Assembly (NCBI RefSeq): GCF_004103825.1
Contig: NZ_RYFI01000010.1
Span: 118,788 to 182,787 of the forward strand
Direction of reading: 5' to 3'
DNA length: 64,000 bases
Source of the DNA: Hansschlegelia zhihuaiae
GTDB taxonomy: Bacteria; Pseudomonadota; Alphaproteobacteria; Rhizobiales; Methylopilaceae
In this document: positions 1 to 10,259 of the stretch, piece after piece
Layout of the letters: the number at the start of each line of letters is the position of its first letter
How positions within the stretch are numbered: position 1 is the first letter of the stretch
Position numbers and translations under genes: made by a program
The notes under the pieces: model-generated
Database searches by the model: none
Told to the model about the DNA's origin: nothing
The model's input: only the letters and a program-made list of their open reading frames with translations

Positions 1-1
1 G

Positions 2-781
2 CTGAAGGCCCAGACGGCCCTGACCTTCAAGGAGAAGCTGCGCGCCATCGACCTGCTGGTGATCGACGACCTGCAGTTCCTGCAGGGCAAGACCGTGCAG
101 CAGGAGTTCGGCCACACGCTGAACGCGCTGCTCGACGGCGGGCAGCAGGTGATCGTGGCCGCCGACCGCCCGCCCTCGGAGCTCGAGGGCGTCGACGAGC
201 GCCTCCGTTCGCGGCTCGCCGGCGGTCTGACGCTCGAGCTCGGCGCGCTCGACGAGGAGCTGCGCGCCAAGATCCTCGCCGTCCGGGTCGCGGCGGCCAA
301 GGCGCTCCATTCCAAATTCGAGGTGCCCGAGGAGGTGATCGCCTATGTGGCGCGCACCGTCACCGCGAACGGCCGCGACCTCGACGGCGCCGTCAACCGC
401 CTGCTCGCCCACAACACGCTGACCGGCGCGCCGATCTCCGTCGAGATGGCCGAGACGGCGCTGCGCGACCTCATCCGGCAGGTCGAGCCGAAGCGCGTGA
501 AGGTCGAGGACATCCAGCGCATCGTCGCCAAGCACTATCAGGTGAGCCGCGCCGACGTGCTGTCCTCGCGCCGCACCCAGAACGTGGTCCGCCCGCGCCA
601 GGTCGCGATGTATCTGTCCAAGACCCTGACGCTGCGCTCGCTGCCGGAGATCGGACGGCGCTTTGGCGGCCGCGACCACACCACAGTGTTGCACGCCGTG
701 CGCAAGATCGATGAGCTGATCAAGACCGATCAGACGCTGAACGACGAGATCGAGCTGCTGAAGCGCATGCTGCTCGAGTGA
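2..781 (+). CDS. dnaA: Chromosomal replication initiator DnaA, C-terminal part
   Basis: The gene enters from the left edge; its start lies outside the window. The visible 259 residues hold the Walker B region ([10 protein letters not shown]), the rest of the AAA+ domain with sensor motifs, and the C-terminal DNA-binding domain IV with the DnaA signature ([16 protein letters not shown]). DnaA binds DnaA boxes at oriC and opens the origin to load the helicase. The frame is open to the first base, so nothing suggests truncation other than the window edge. Downstream there is a palindromic repeat, then dnaN, which fits the usual dnaA-dnaN neighbourhood with one opposed gene between them. Product identity is certain; oriC was not identified. 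Confidence 0.98.
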   Translation: MKAQTALTFKEKLRAIDLLVIDDLQFLQGKTVQQEFGHTLNALLDGGQQVIVAADRPPSELEGVDERLRSRLAGGLTLELGALDEELRAKILAVRVAAAKALHSKFEVPEEVIAYVARTVTANGRDLDGAVNRLLAHNTLTGAPISVEMAETALRDLIRQVEPKRVKVEDIQRIVAKHYQVSRADVLSSRRTQNVVRPRQVAMYLSKTLTLRSLPEIGRRFGGRDHTTVLHAVRKIDELIKTDQTLNDEIELLKRMLLE

Positions 782-793
782 GCGGCGCGCGGC

Positions 794-870
794 CGTCATG
801 CCCGGACTTGATCCGGGCATCCATCTTTTCGCTAAGGGATGGATTGCCGGGTCAGGCCCGGCAATGACGA
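794..870. repeat. Intergenic palindromic repeat (two hairpins), Rhizobiales type
   Basis: Two perfect inverted repeats follow dnaA: ATGCCCGGA/TCCGGGCAT (798-806 and 812-820) and ATTGCCGGG/CCCGGCAAT (843-851 and 857-865), enclosed by an outer CGTCAT/ATGACG pair (794-799, 864-869). This cloverleaf-like layout is that of dispersed intergenic palindromes common in Rhizobiales genomes. It may also act as a terminator between the convergent dnaA and mechanosensitive-channel genes. Confidence 0.8.
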
Positions 871-898
871 TTTACCCTCATCAGTAGACGCCCCCTCC

Positions 899-1690
899 TC
901 ACTCCGCCGCTTGGGGCGGCTGCACCTCGCGGGCGCGCGTGCGTTCGGCGACGAAGCGGCTGATCTCGTATTTCAGCGCGTCCGTGTCGTTGGCCGGGAC
1001 CCAGGCCTTCACGTTGAGCTCGATCTCGTCGCCATAGCTCGTCTTGCGGATGACGGGCGCCGGGTCGTTCAGCGCGCGGGGATTGTCGTTGAGGTAGAGC
1101 GCGAGGTCGCGCGCCGTGGCGTCGGCGTCGCCATTGGCGGCCGTGACGGTCGTCTCGATGCGCCGGTTCGGATAGGCGGAGTAGTTCACCACCGCCGTGC
1201 CCCAGCACGAGGCGTTCGGGATCAGCACCTGGACGTTGTCCGTGGTGGAGAGCTCGGTGAAGAACAGCGAGAGTTCCTTCACGACGCCCGACTTGCCCGC
1301 GACCTCGATGCGGTCTCCGACCCGGAACGGGCGGAACAGCAGCATCATGACGCCGGCCGCCATGTTGGAGAGAGTGCCCTGCAGCGCGAGGCCGATGGCC
1401 AGCGAGGCGGCGCCGAGCACGGCCAGCAGGCTGGTCGCCTGGATGCCGACGAGCTGCAGCATCGCGATCAGCACGATCGCGAGCATGCCGTAGCGCGTCA
1501 GGCTCGACAGGAAGGTCGCGACGGTGTTGTCGACCCGCTTCGAACTGTGCAGGGCGCGGTGGACGCCACGCTCCGCGAGCCCCGCCAGCCAGAAGCCGAC
1601 GATCGCGATCAGCGTCGCGCCAAGGATGTTGAAGCCGTAGACCACGACCAGATTGGTGAGGAAGGTGAAGTCGATCGGAATGTGCGGCAT
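899..1690 (-). CDS. Small-conductance mechanosensitive channel (MscS family)
   Basis: 263 residues from the ATG preceded by AAGGAG; an in-frame ATG seven codons earlier has no such site. The N-terminal third has membrane segments (about residues 10-100). The pore-lining helix and beta domain follow, with typical MscS text LQGTLSNMAAGVMMLLFRPF and then a beta domain (RVGDRIEVAGKSGVV). MscS channels in the inner membrane release solutes on hypo-osmotic shock. Length fits the E. coli MscS type (286). It lies opposed between dnaA and dnaN, an insertion into an otherwise replication-linked block. No operator of the downstream low-oxygen type is seen. Confidence 0.92.
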   Translation of the reverse strand: MPHIPIDFTFLTNLVVVYGFNILGATLIAIVGFWLAGLAERGVHRALHSSKRVDNTVATFLSSLTRYGMLAIVLIAMLQLVGIQATSLLAVLGAASLAIGLALQGTLSNMAAGVMMLLFRPFRVGDRIEVAGKSGVVKELSLFFTELSTTDNVQVLIPNASCWGTAVVNYSAYPNRRIETTVTAANGDADATARDLALYLNDNPRALNDPAPVIRKTSYGDEIELNVKAWVPANDTDALKYEISRFVAERTRAREVQPPQAAE

Positions 1691-2013
1691 CGGCGCGCGC
1701 TCCTTTCGCAATGCGGCGGCGCGCCTGAACGAGGCGTGAGGACGGGCCGCGAGCGTCTGGGTTTGCAGTGCATCTAGAGGCCGGTCCCCGTCATGTCAGG
1801 ACCCGGCGCGACAATCCGCCCCGACTTCGTCGCGACGAGGCGGTTGAAAAGCCCGTGCGCCGCCGTCCGGGCGGGCTCCACGGCTTGAATCGCCCGGAAC
1901 GCTGGGGCAATGTCCGCAGTCCCTGAGCGCGGACTTGCGTCGCGCTTGCCGGCCGTACGCCCGTCCGCGGGCGCCGCGCCGCCGGCGTCCTCACCCGACG
2001 GAGCGGGACGAAC
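1691..2013. other. Divergent intergenic region between mscS-type gene and dnaN
   Basis: About 320 GC-rich bases separate the divergent mechanosensitive channel and dnaN. It must hold both promoters. I see no DnaA box (TTATCCACA), no hairpin of note and no convincing small gene. Confidence 0.5.
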
Positions 2014-3132
2014 ATGCGAGCGACCCTCGAGCGAGCGGCCCTGCTGAAGGCCCTCGCTCACGTCCACCGCGTCGTGGAGCGGCGCAACACGATCCCGATC
2101 CTCGCCAATGTGCTGATCAGGGCCGGCGACGGCGCGCTCAAGCTGCAGGCCACCGACCTCGACCTCGAGATCGTCGATTCCGTCGCGGCCGAAGTCGCGC
2201 AGGCCGGGGCCACCACGGCGCCCGCCCACACGCTCTACGACATCGTCCGCAAGCTGCCGGACGGCGCCCAGGTCGCGCTCGAGATGACCGGCGACCGCGG
2301 CCAGCTGACGATCCGCGCCGGCCGTTCGCGCTTCACCCTGCAGACGCTGCCCGACTCGGATTTCCCCGACCTTGCGGCGGGCGAACTGCCGGTGCGCTTC
2401 GAGATCGGCGCGGCCGACCTCCGCCGCCTGATCGACAAAACCCAGTTCGCGATCTCGAACGAGGAGACGCGCTATTACCTGAACGGCATCTATCTCCACG
2501 TCGCCGAGACGGGCGGGGTCTCGGTCCTGCGGGCCGTCGCGACCGACGGCCATCGTCTGGCGCGCGTCGAGATGCCGGCGCCGGCCGGCGCGAAGGGCAT
2601 GCCGGGCGTGATCGTGCCGCGCAAGACCGTCGCGGAAATCCAGCGGCTGCTCGAGGATCCGGACGGCGACGTCCGGGTCGAGCTGTCCCCGACCAAGATC
2701 CGGGTCTCCTCCGGCGAGGCGATCCTCACCTCGAAACTGATCGACGGCGCGTTCCCGGACTATGGCCGCGTCATCCCGACGGGCAACGACAAGCGCCTCA
2801 CCGTCGACCGCGCCGAGTTCGCGAGCGCCGTCGACCGCGTCTCGACGATCTCGTCGGAGCGTGGCCGCGCCGTGAAGCTGTCGCTCTCCGACCGCAAGCT
2901 CGTGCTGACCGTTACCAATCCGGACTCGGGCAACGCGACGGAAGAGATCGAGGTCGACTACGAGTCCGATCCGCTCGATATTGGCTTCAACTCCCGCTAT
3001 CTGCTCGACATCGCGGGCCAGCTCGAGGGCGACACGGCGCTGATCCGGCTCGCCGATCCGGGCTCGCCGACGCTGGTTCAGGACCGCGACGACGCCCCCG
3101 CGCTCTATGTGCTGATGCCGATGCGGGTGTGA
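2014..3132 (+). CDS. dnaN: DNA polymerase III beta sliding clamp
   Basis: 372 residues, the usual clamp length. The three repeated clamp domains are readable: N-terminal RATLERAALLKALAHVHRVV, the middle NGIYLHV and TDGHRLARVE motifs near residue 150-185, and the C-terminal ending YVLMPMRV, the typical DnaN tail that contacts client peptides. It encircles DNA and tethers polymerase III and other replication and repair enzymes. The start is the ATG after GAGCGGGACGAAC. It is followed by recF 196 bases downstream on the same strand, with a repeat element between. Confidence 0.98.
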   Translation: MRATLERAALLKALAHVHRVVERRNTIPILANVLIRAGDGALKLQATDLDLEIVDSVAAEVAQAGATTAPAHTLYDIVRKLPDGAQVALEMTGDRGQLTIRAGRSRFTLQTLPDSDFPDLAAGELPVRFEIGAADLRRLIDKTQFAISNEETRYYLNGIYLHVAETGGVSVLRAVATDGHRLARVEMPAPAGAKGMPGVIVPRKTVAEIQRLLEDPDGDVRVELSPTKIRVSSGEAILTSKLIDGAFPDYGRVIPTGNDKRLTVDRAEFASAVDRVSTISSERGRAVKLSLSDRKLVLTVTNPDSGNATEEIEVDYESDPLDIGFNSRYLLDIAGQLEGDTALIRLADPGSPTLVQDRDDAPALYVLMPMRV

Positions 3133-3179
3133 GGGGCGCCATATCTCTCGACGCCCTTTGTCCCGAGGCCTTGCGCCTG

Positions 3180-3304
3180 GGGCCTCCTCCACCATGCTTC
3201 GCATGGTCCCCCTCCTCCGCGAGCGGAGGAGGATCCGATGCGCCCGCCGCTGCGATCCTCCCCTGCGCAGCGGGGGAGGGGGACCGCGAAGCGGTGGAGG
3301 GGGC
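3180..3304. repeat. Cluster of GC-rich inverted repeats between dnaN and recF
   Basis: Several perfect stems stand in a row: ACCATGC/GCATGGT (3191-3207), CCTCCTCCGC/GCGGAGGAGG (3211-3232, ten base pairs with a two-base loop), a CTCCCC/GGGGAG stem around 3258-3278 and ACCGC/GCGGT (3283-3295). This resembles dispersed intergenic repeat elements of alphaproteobacteria. It sits inside the putative dnaN-recF transcript. Confidence 0.75.
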
Positions 3305-3328
3305 CGACGCGCTCCATCGTTTCCGCTC

Positions 3329-4468
3329 ATGACCGTCCCCCGCCGCGCGGCCGTGACCCGGCTGCGCCTCACGAATTTCCGCTCCTACGCCGCGCTCGAC
3401 CTCGTCTGCGGCGACGGCTCGGTCGCGCTGGTCGGGCCGAACGGCGCGGGCAAGACCAACATCCTCGAGGCGATCTCGCTGCTCGCGCCCGGCCGTGGCC
3501 TGAGGCGCGCGCCGCATGGCGAACTCGCCCGCATCCCCGGCGACGGCTCTTGGGCGGTCGCGGCCGAGGCGCTCGGCGCGCAGGGGGCGGTGAGGCTCGG
3601 GACCGGGATCGAGGCCCTGGCCGAGGGCGGGCGCCGCTGCCGGATCGACGGCGCCCCGGTCGGTTCCGCCGGCGCCTTTTCGGAGCATCTGAGGCTCGTC
3701 TGGCTGACGCCCGACCTCGACGGCCTGTTCCGCGGTCCGGCCGGCGACCGCCGGCGCTTCCTCGACCGGCTGGTGACCGCCGCCGACCCCGAGCACGCGC
3801 CGCGCGCCTCCGGCCTCGAAAAGGCGCTCCGCGCCCGCAACCGCCTGCTGGAGGAGGAGCGGCCGGATGCGCGCTGGCTCGACGCCGTCGAGCGCGAGGT
3901 CGCGGAACTCGCGGTCGCGGTCGCGGCCGCGCGGGCCGAGACGGTCGGGCGCCTCTCGGCGCTGATCGCCGAGACCGCCGATCCGGGATCGCCGTTTCCG
4001 AGCGCGGGGCTCAGCCTCGAAGGGTCTCTGGAGACTGAGCTCGGCTCCGCGTCGGCCTCCGCGGTCGAGGATCTCTATCGCGAGCGTCTCGCCCGCCAGC
4101 GGCCGCGCGACCGGGCGGCGGGGCGGACGCTGGAGGGTCCCCATCTCAGCGATCTTCTGGTCCGCCACGCCGCCAAGGACATGCCGGCCGAGAAATGCTC
4201 GACCGGCGAACAGAAGGCGCTGTTGATCGGCCTGGTGCTCGGCCATGTTCGGCTCATTGCTCGGCTCGACGGCTTCGCGCCCGTGGTGCTGCTCGACGAG
4301 GTGGCGGCGCATCTCGACCCCATGCGCCGCGAAGCCTTGTTCTCGGCGCTCGACGGGCTGTCGGCGCAGGCCTGGCTGACGGGCGCGGACCCCGCGGCCT
4401 TCGCGGAAATCGGCGACCGGGCGCGGCTTTTCGCGATTTCGGACGGCGCCGCGCGCGAACTCGTTTGA
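3329..4468 (+). CDS. recF: DNA replication and repair protein RecF
   Basis: 379 residues from the ATG at 3329. An upstream in-frame start would translate the repeat element and is rejected. SMC-like ATPase: N-terminal RLTNFRSY, Walker A GPNGAGKTN (about residues 36-44), signature CSTGEQKALL and Walker B VVLLDEVAAHLD in the C-terminal part. RecF loads RecA at single-stranded gaps together with RecO and RecR. Position between dnaN and gyrB is the classic arrangement. Length is normal. Confidence 0.97.
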   Translation: MTVPRRAAVTRLRLTNFRSYAALDLVCGDGSVALVGPNGAGKTNILEAISLLAPGRGLRRAPHGELARIPGDGSWAVAAEALGAQGAVRLGTGIEALAEGGRRCRIDGAPVGSAGAFSEHLRLVWLTPDLDGLFRGPAGDRRRFLDRLVTAADPEHAPRASGLEKALRARNRLLEEERPDARWLDAVEREVAELAVAVAAARAETVGRLSALIAETADPGSPFPSAGLSLEGSLETELGSASASAVEDLYRERLARQRPRDRAAGRTLEGPHLSDLLVRHAAKDMPAEKCSTGEQKALLIGLVLGHVRLIARLDGFAPVVLLDEVAAHLDPMRREALFSALDGLSAQAWLTGADPAAFAEIGDRARLFAISDGAARELV

Positions 4469-4706
4469 GTGGCCCCGGCACGGCTGTGGGCGCGCCGTGG
4501 AAATTTCCGGGAAAGCGCCTATATCTCAGCGGCTTGGATCGCCCCGTGCGAGGTGGTTCCGCTGTGGATGGTCTGACCCGCGAAATTCGCTTTTTGCGGC
4601 CATCCGGAGTACCAAGGAGCGGTAGGAAAACCGCCTGATTCCTGCGGGCTTCGCGCGCGTTTCAGCGCCGCCGCAGAGCGCCTCGCCGCTGAGGCGCCGA
4701 ACCTGA

Positions 4707-7148
<2,442 letters not shown>

Positions 7149-7246
7149 GCGGCAAGCTGACGCCTGGCGCAGCGAGAGACCGAAGGACTTCGCGGAGCTG
7201 TATTCAGATGGCGGAGCGTCAGCGACGGGGCGCTGGCGTCGCGACC

Positions 7247-8089
7247 TCAATGCGACATCAGGAGGCACGCGTTGCTGGTCTCCAGCAGGTCGCGCGTCGC
7301 GCCGCCGAGCAGCCATTCCCGCATTCGGCTATGACCGTATGCGCCGGAGACGATGAGATCGGCGCCGAGATCGCCGGTCAGATCGAGGAGTTCGTCAGCA
7401 ATCGACTGAATGTCCCCCGCGCGTATCGAAGGGCGGCAAGCGACGCCGTGGCGCGTGAGCCAGGCGCACACGTCCTCCGCGCTTTCGTCGCGCAAGGCCT
7501 TCGAGACCGTCATGACGTGAACTTCGTTTGCTCGCGTCAGAATCGGCAGGGCGTCATGAACGGCGCGACGGGCCTCCCGGGTGTCCTTCCACGCGACCAC
7601 GACCTTATGGGCGGTCATGTGGTCCTTCTCGGGCGGCACGATCAGGATCGGCCGTCCGCATTCCATGGCGATCGTTCCAGGCGAGACGCCGAGATTGGGA
7701 TCGCGCTCGTCATACGTCGCGCCCCGGCCGACCACGATGATGTCGGCGGCGCGCGCCTGCTCGATCAGAAACCGTTCGGGATGGGCGAAAGCGGCGCGCC
7801 ACTCGACGTCATTGCGCGAACCGGCGACGGCTTCGAAAGCGCGTTTGGCGGCCGCGAGGTCGCGCGAGGTTCGGTGGCGCTCCTCTTCGGTCACCTCCTC
7901 GGCGACGTTCGGAAGTCCTTCGGCATAGACCGGCGCGAGCGGCTGCTCGGCCGCGACGCCGATGAGCCGGGCGCCAAACTCGTCGGCCAGCGTCGCTGCG
8001 AGCCGGCCCCGCGCTTCCGCCCACGGGCCGAGATCGAAATGGGCCATCACGCTGGCGAACCGGGAGAGACCAGCCTCATGCGCGCTCAT
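7247..8089 (-). CDS. Universal stress protein, tandem UspA domains
   Basis: 280 residues, two UspA folds. The second ends with the nucleotide-binding pattern G-x2-G-x9-G (from SGAYGHSR to LLGGATRDLL) followed by a C-terminal LLMSH strand, so ATP binding is plausible. The closest relative in the window is the Usp at 31380-32219: both share ERFLIEQARAAD, PPEKD and WKDTREARRA. Start ATG follows GGGAG. The FNR/FixK-like site 8149-8162 is centred 66 bases upstream, so induction at low oxygen is likely. Cytoplasmic stress protein; exact role unknown. Confidence 0.92.
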   Translation of the reverse strand: MSAHEAGLSRFASVMAHFDLGPWAEARGRLAATLADEFGARLIGVAAEQPLAPVYAEGLPNVAEEVTEEERHRTSRDLAAAKRAFEAVAGSRNDVEWRAAFAHPERFLIEQARAADIIVVGRGATYDERDPNLGVSPGTIAMECGRPILIVPPEKDHMTAHKVVVAWKDTREARRAVHDALPILTRANEVHVMTVSKALRDESAEDVCAWLTRHGVACRPSIRAGDIQSIADELLDLTGDLGADLIVSGAYGHSRMREWLLGGATRDLLETSNACLLMSH

Positions 8090-8148
8090 CTCGAACTCCC
8101 ATGATCAACAAACCTTCGAAAGGCTGGGCGCTGTCGAGCCCGCCGGCA

Positions 8149-8162
8149 TTGATGCGCGTCAA
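8149..8162 (-). promoter_or_regulatory. FNR/FixK-like operator
   Basis: TTGATGCGCGTCAA matches TTGAY-N4-RTCAA. A promoter with this site at -41.5 would start near 8114 and leave a leader of about 25 bases before the Usp at 8089. Confidence 0.75.
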
Positions 8163-8180
8163 ACTCTATGGCTCTCGAGA

Positions 8181-8543
8181 TCAGGGCCCTGCGCTCTCGA
8201 GCGATTTGAGGTAGGCGATCAGATCCGTGATCTCGGCGCTGTCGAGCCGGAACTGAGGCATGGACGGATGTCCCGTCTGGATGCCTTCGGCGAAAGCCTC
8301 GGCGAGCGTCTCGACGGGGTAACGTTCATGCAGCGTGCGGAACGGCGGCGCGATCTTGAGAGGACTTGCGCCGCGCGGGCCGATCGCGTGACACATCGCG
8401 CAATGCGTCTTCGCGAATGTCTGACCTCGCTGAGCTCTCGGCTCCAACGCCGACGCCGGGGGCGCGAAGGCGAGTGAAAGGGCGGAGGCGGCGACCAGCG
8501 CCGCCCAGGAAAGACGCTGAGGATTAGCCACGGAGATGAGCAT
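8181..8543 (-). CDS. Small secreted c-type cytochrome
   Basis: 120 residues with an N-terminal signal peptide (hydrophobic run ending PPASALE, about residue 34), one haem-binding CAMCH (about residues 48-52) and a downstream HPSMPQF that can supply the Met axial ligand. It is a class I monohaem cytochrome, probably periplasmic, and could shuttle electrons to a terminal oxidase such as the cbb3 enzyme encoded nearby. Its start lies inside the end of the zeta-like gene (20-base overlap), so it is the third gene of the Usp/zeta-like/cytochrome operon. Confidence 0.88.
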   Translation of the reverse strand: MLISVANPQRLSWAALVAASALSLAFAPPASALEPRAQRGQTFAKTHCAMCHAIGPRGASPLKIAPPFRTLHERYPVETLAEAFAEGIQTGHPSMPQFRLDSAEITDLIAYLKSLESAGP

Positions 8544-8868
8544 CCGCGAGCGCGCCCAGCCGCTCCAGTTTGCGTTGCAGGCGCTCTTCGGTGGCGCGGA
8601 CGCCGAAGACGCCGTGCTTCGCGAGGTCCGTCCGAACCGCCGCGAGCAGGGTTTCGTCGCTCCCTCCTTCGACGTTCGAAAGCATCAGCGTACGGCCGTA
8701 ATCGTCGGCCGCAGCTCCGCTGAGGCCGATCAAATGACCGACCCAGCGCCCGAACATCCTGTCGCGCCGCGCATGCGCCTGAAAAGCGACGTCGCGTTCA
8801 TGCACGAAGCCGGACTCGGCGGCGCGCTCTCTCTGTTCCAGCATGTCAGGAGTTTCCCGCGTTGTCAT
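8524..8868 (-). CDS. ATPase inhibitor subunit zeta homologue (DUF1476)
   Basis: 114 residues. The sequence fits the alphaproteobacterial DUF1476/zeta family: QRERAAESGFVHE, then FQAHARRDRMFGRW, LIGLSGAAADDY and a charged C-terminal helix. In Paracoccus and relatives zeta binds F1-ATPase and blocks ATP hydrolysis, like mitochondrial IF1. Here it sits between a Usp gene (overlapping it by 23 bases) and a cytochrome c gene, behind an FNR-type site, so it may limit ATP loss when respiration fails. The usual housekeeping zeta gene is expected elsewhere. Family assignment is by recalled pattern; inhibitory activity is inferred. Confidence 0.8.
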   Translation of the reverse strand: MTTRETPDMLEQRERAAESGFVHERDVAFQAHARRDRMFGRWVGHLIGLSGAAADDYGRTLMLSNVEGGSDETLLAAVRTDLAKHGVFGVRATEERLQRKLERLGALADAHLRG

Positions 8869-9409
8869 GGACGCCCTCGGCTGCTGAAAGGCTGCGCTGA
8901 GCAGTAGTCTCCACAGACTTGCGCAGCACGAGAACTGGAATGTCCGAGTGGGTCAGCACCTTGTGGGTGACAGATCCCAGCACGATCGCCGACAGACCGC
9001 GGCGGCCATGACTGGCCATCGCGATGAGGTCGCAATTGTGTTCATGCGCGACCTTTATGATCTCCTCATAGGGCTGGTCGCTCCACTTTCGGACAGAGGA
9101 ATGCGGAACGCCGGCGTCATCCGCCCACGCGCCCGCCTGCTGGAGGAGCTTGTCGGCGTGCGCCTCAGCGTGCCGCTCATACTCCTCGCGCGTCGACTCG
9201 ATCATCTCAACCGAGGTCGTCAGGACACGGAATGGCTCATTGACTGTGAGAAGCACGACGGATGCGCCGATTGAGGCCGCAAGCTCGAGAGCCTCGAAAA
9301 CAGCGCCCTGGCTGAGCGCGCTGCCGTCGGTGGGCACGAGTATGCGACGATAGGGCGGCCTCGATCTCTCGAGTTCGACGCTCATCACGGCGATGGTGGA
9401 TGACGACAT
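8846..9409 (-). CDS. Universal stress protein, single UspA domain
   Basis: 187 residues from an ATG preceded by CAGGAGCGAGAA. Strand 1 is RRILVPTDGS (about residues 21-30) and the ATP-binding stretch is ASHG, nine residues, then GS (ASHGRRGLSAIVLGSV), giving (A/G)-x2-G-x9-G-S. It ends LTHSDIPVLVLRKS plus a 30-residue tail. It is a clear paralogue of the Usp at 42345-42863 (shared EEHS/EYERH helix and SHGRRG-SA-V-GS block). First gene of an operon with the zeta-like protein and cytochrome c; the FNR-type box 9472-9485 lies upstream. Confidence 0.93.
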   Translation of the reverse strand: MSSSTIAVMSVELERSRPPYRRILVPTDGSALSQGAVFEALELAASIGASVVLLTVNEPFRVLTTSVEMIESTREEYERHAEAHADKLLQQAGAWADDAGVPHSSVRKWSDQPYEEIIKVAHEHNCDLIAMASHGRRGLSAIVLGSVTHKVLTHSDIPVLVLRKSVETTAQRSLSAAEGVHDNAGNS

Positions 9410-9471
9410 TTCTCGCTCCTGTGATCAAGAGGCTCTCAAATGCAGATTGCAGCGGCGCTCGCTGACCGCCC

Positions 9472-9485
9472 TTGATCCCGATCAA
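9472..9485 (-). promoter_or_regulatory. FNR/FixK operator (perfect)
   Basis: TTGATCCCGATCAA is a perfect TTGAT-N4-ATCAA. Its centre is 69 bases before the Usp start at 9409, predicting a leader of about 28 bases for the Usp/zeta-like/cytochrome operon. Confidence 0.85.
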
Positions 9486-9593
9486 ACGCGGCGTCTTTCG
9501 ACGTGCGGTCCGATTTGCTCCGCAGATGAGGAGTTCTCTTCGACGATCCGGAGTGGACGCGCCGGGCTGGCTCCCAGCCAGCGCGCTCGCAGG

Positions 9594-10061
9594 TCAGCTT
9601 TGACCGACGGCTTCGAGCGCTGTTTGAGAGGCGCCGGCTTCAGGCGCGTCCTCGACCGAGGCGATGCGAAATGCGAAGCTGTCCTTCTCATCGGAAAGCG
9701 TCACATATTCTCCGGGCGTGAACTGATGCAGGTCGAAGCGGTAGCCGGCCTCATCGTCATCGCGCCGGCTTGCGTCGAAATCGAGCAGCCAGGTCGAGCC
9801 GCCGGCGCCTCCCGCGCGGTGGATGAGCATCCCCACGCGCACCGGTGACCCCGCCCAGAACCTGACGGCGCGGCAGCGCGCTCGCTGCTTTCTCCACAGA
9901 ACCGGATCAAGCTTGCCGGCCGAAGTCAGCGGCGCGACGAAGGAATAGCCATGGTCTTGGCTTCCCTCGGGAAACGTGGGGCATCGCGCGACGTGAAGCG
10001 TGATTTGCTTCAGTCGTGACGGGTGTCGCTTGCGTTCGACGGTGATGGGTTTTGGCGGCAT
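9594..10061 (-). CDS. Unrecognised protein, family member 1 of 3 in this window
   Basis: 155 residues, no signal peptide or membrane segment. I do not recognise the family. It shares a clear block order with the proteins at 58105-58617 and 58628-59128: a basic N terminus, then Y-FVAPL, a Trp-Lys plus CRAVRFW stretch (about residues 57-70), a Gly-rich turn and W-L-DFD (about 85-95), then GEYVTLSD (about 118-125) and a final F-I-SVE. The pattern suggests a small beta-rich soluble domain. An exact FNR-type box lies 61 bases upstream, so it is probably made at low oxygen. Confidence 0.8.
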   Translation of the reverse strand: MPPKPITVERKRHPSRLKQITLHVARCPTFPEGSQDHGYSFVAPLTSAGKLDPVLWRKQRARCRAVRFWAGSPVRVGMLIHRAGGAGGSTWLLDFDASRRDDDEAGYRFDLHQFTPGEYVTLSDEKDSFAFRIASVEDAPEAGASQTALEAVGQS

Positions 10062-10115
10062 CTCGGTTCTCGTGGTCTGGAGCCGCCACCGTGGTTTGGG
10101 CGACCACTGTCCGCC

Positions 10116-10129
10116 TTGATCTTGATCAA
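10116..10129 (-). promoter_or_regulatory. FNR/FixK operator (perfect)
   Basis: TTGATCTTGATCAA, perfect palindromic halves. A -41.5 position predicts a 20-base leader for the unrecognised gene starting at 10061. It lies between that gene and the 3' end of hemA. Confidence 0.85.
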
Positions 10130-10259
10130 GGGCCAGGCGGTCGCGGGGCGGGGTTTGGCTGGCGCCACGCGGCGGGCGGGTCTCCCAGCGTCGCCGCTTG
10201 CGGCGCCGTGGAGCATCCGGCGTCGCGCCTGTCCTGTTTGCTGCAGCGCGGGGAAGCGG

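Noticed and set aside
1691-2013. Replication origin between mscS-type gene and dnaN
   Set aside because: No DnaA boxes, AT-rich unwinding element or iterons were found; oriC is probably outside the window, upstream of dnaA.
1774-3372. 532-codon open frame on the minus strand across dnaN
   Set aside because: Antisense shadow of dnaN in high-GC DNA; the translation is Arg/Gly/Asp-rich without family motifs.
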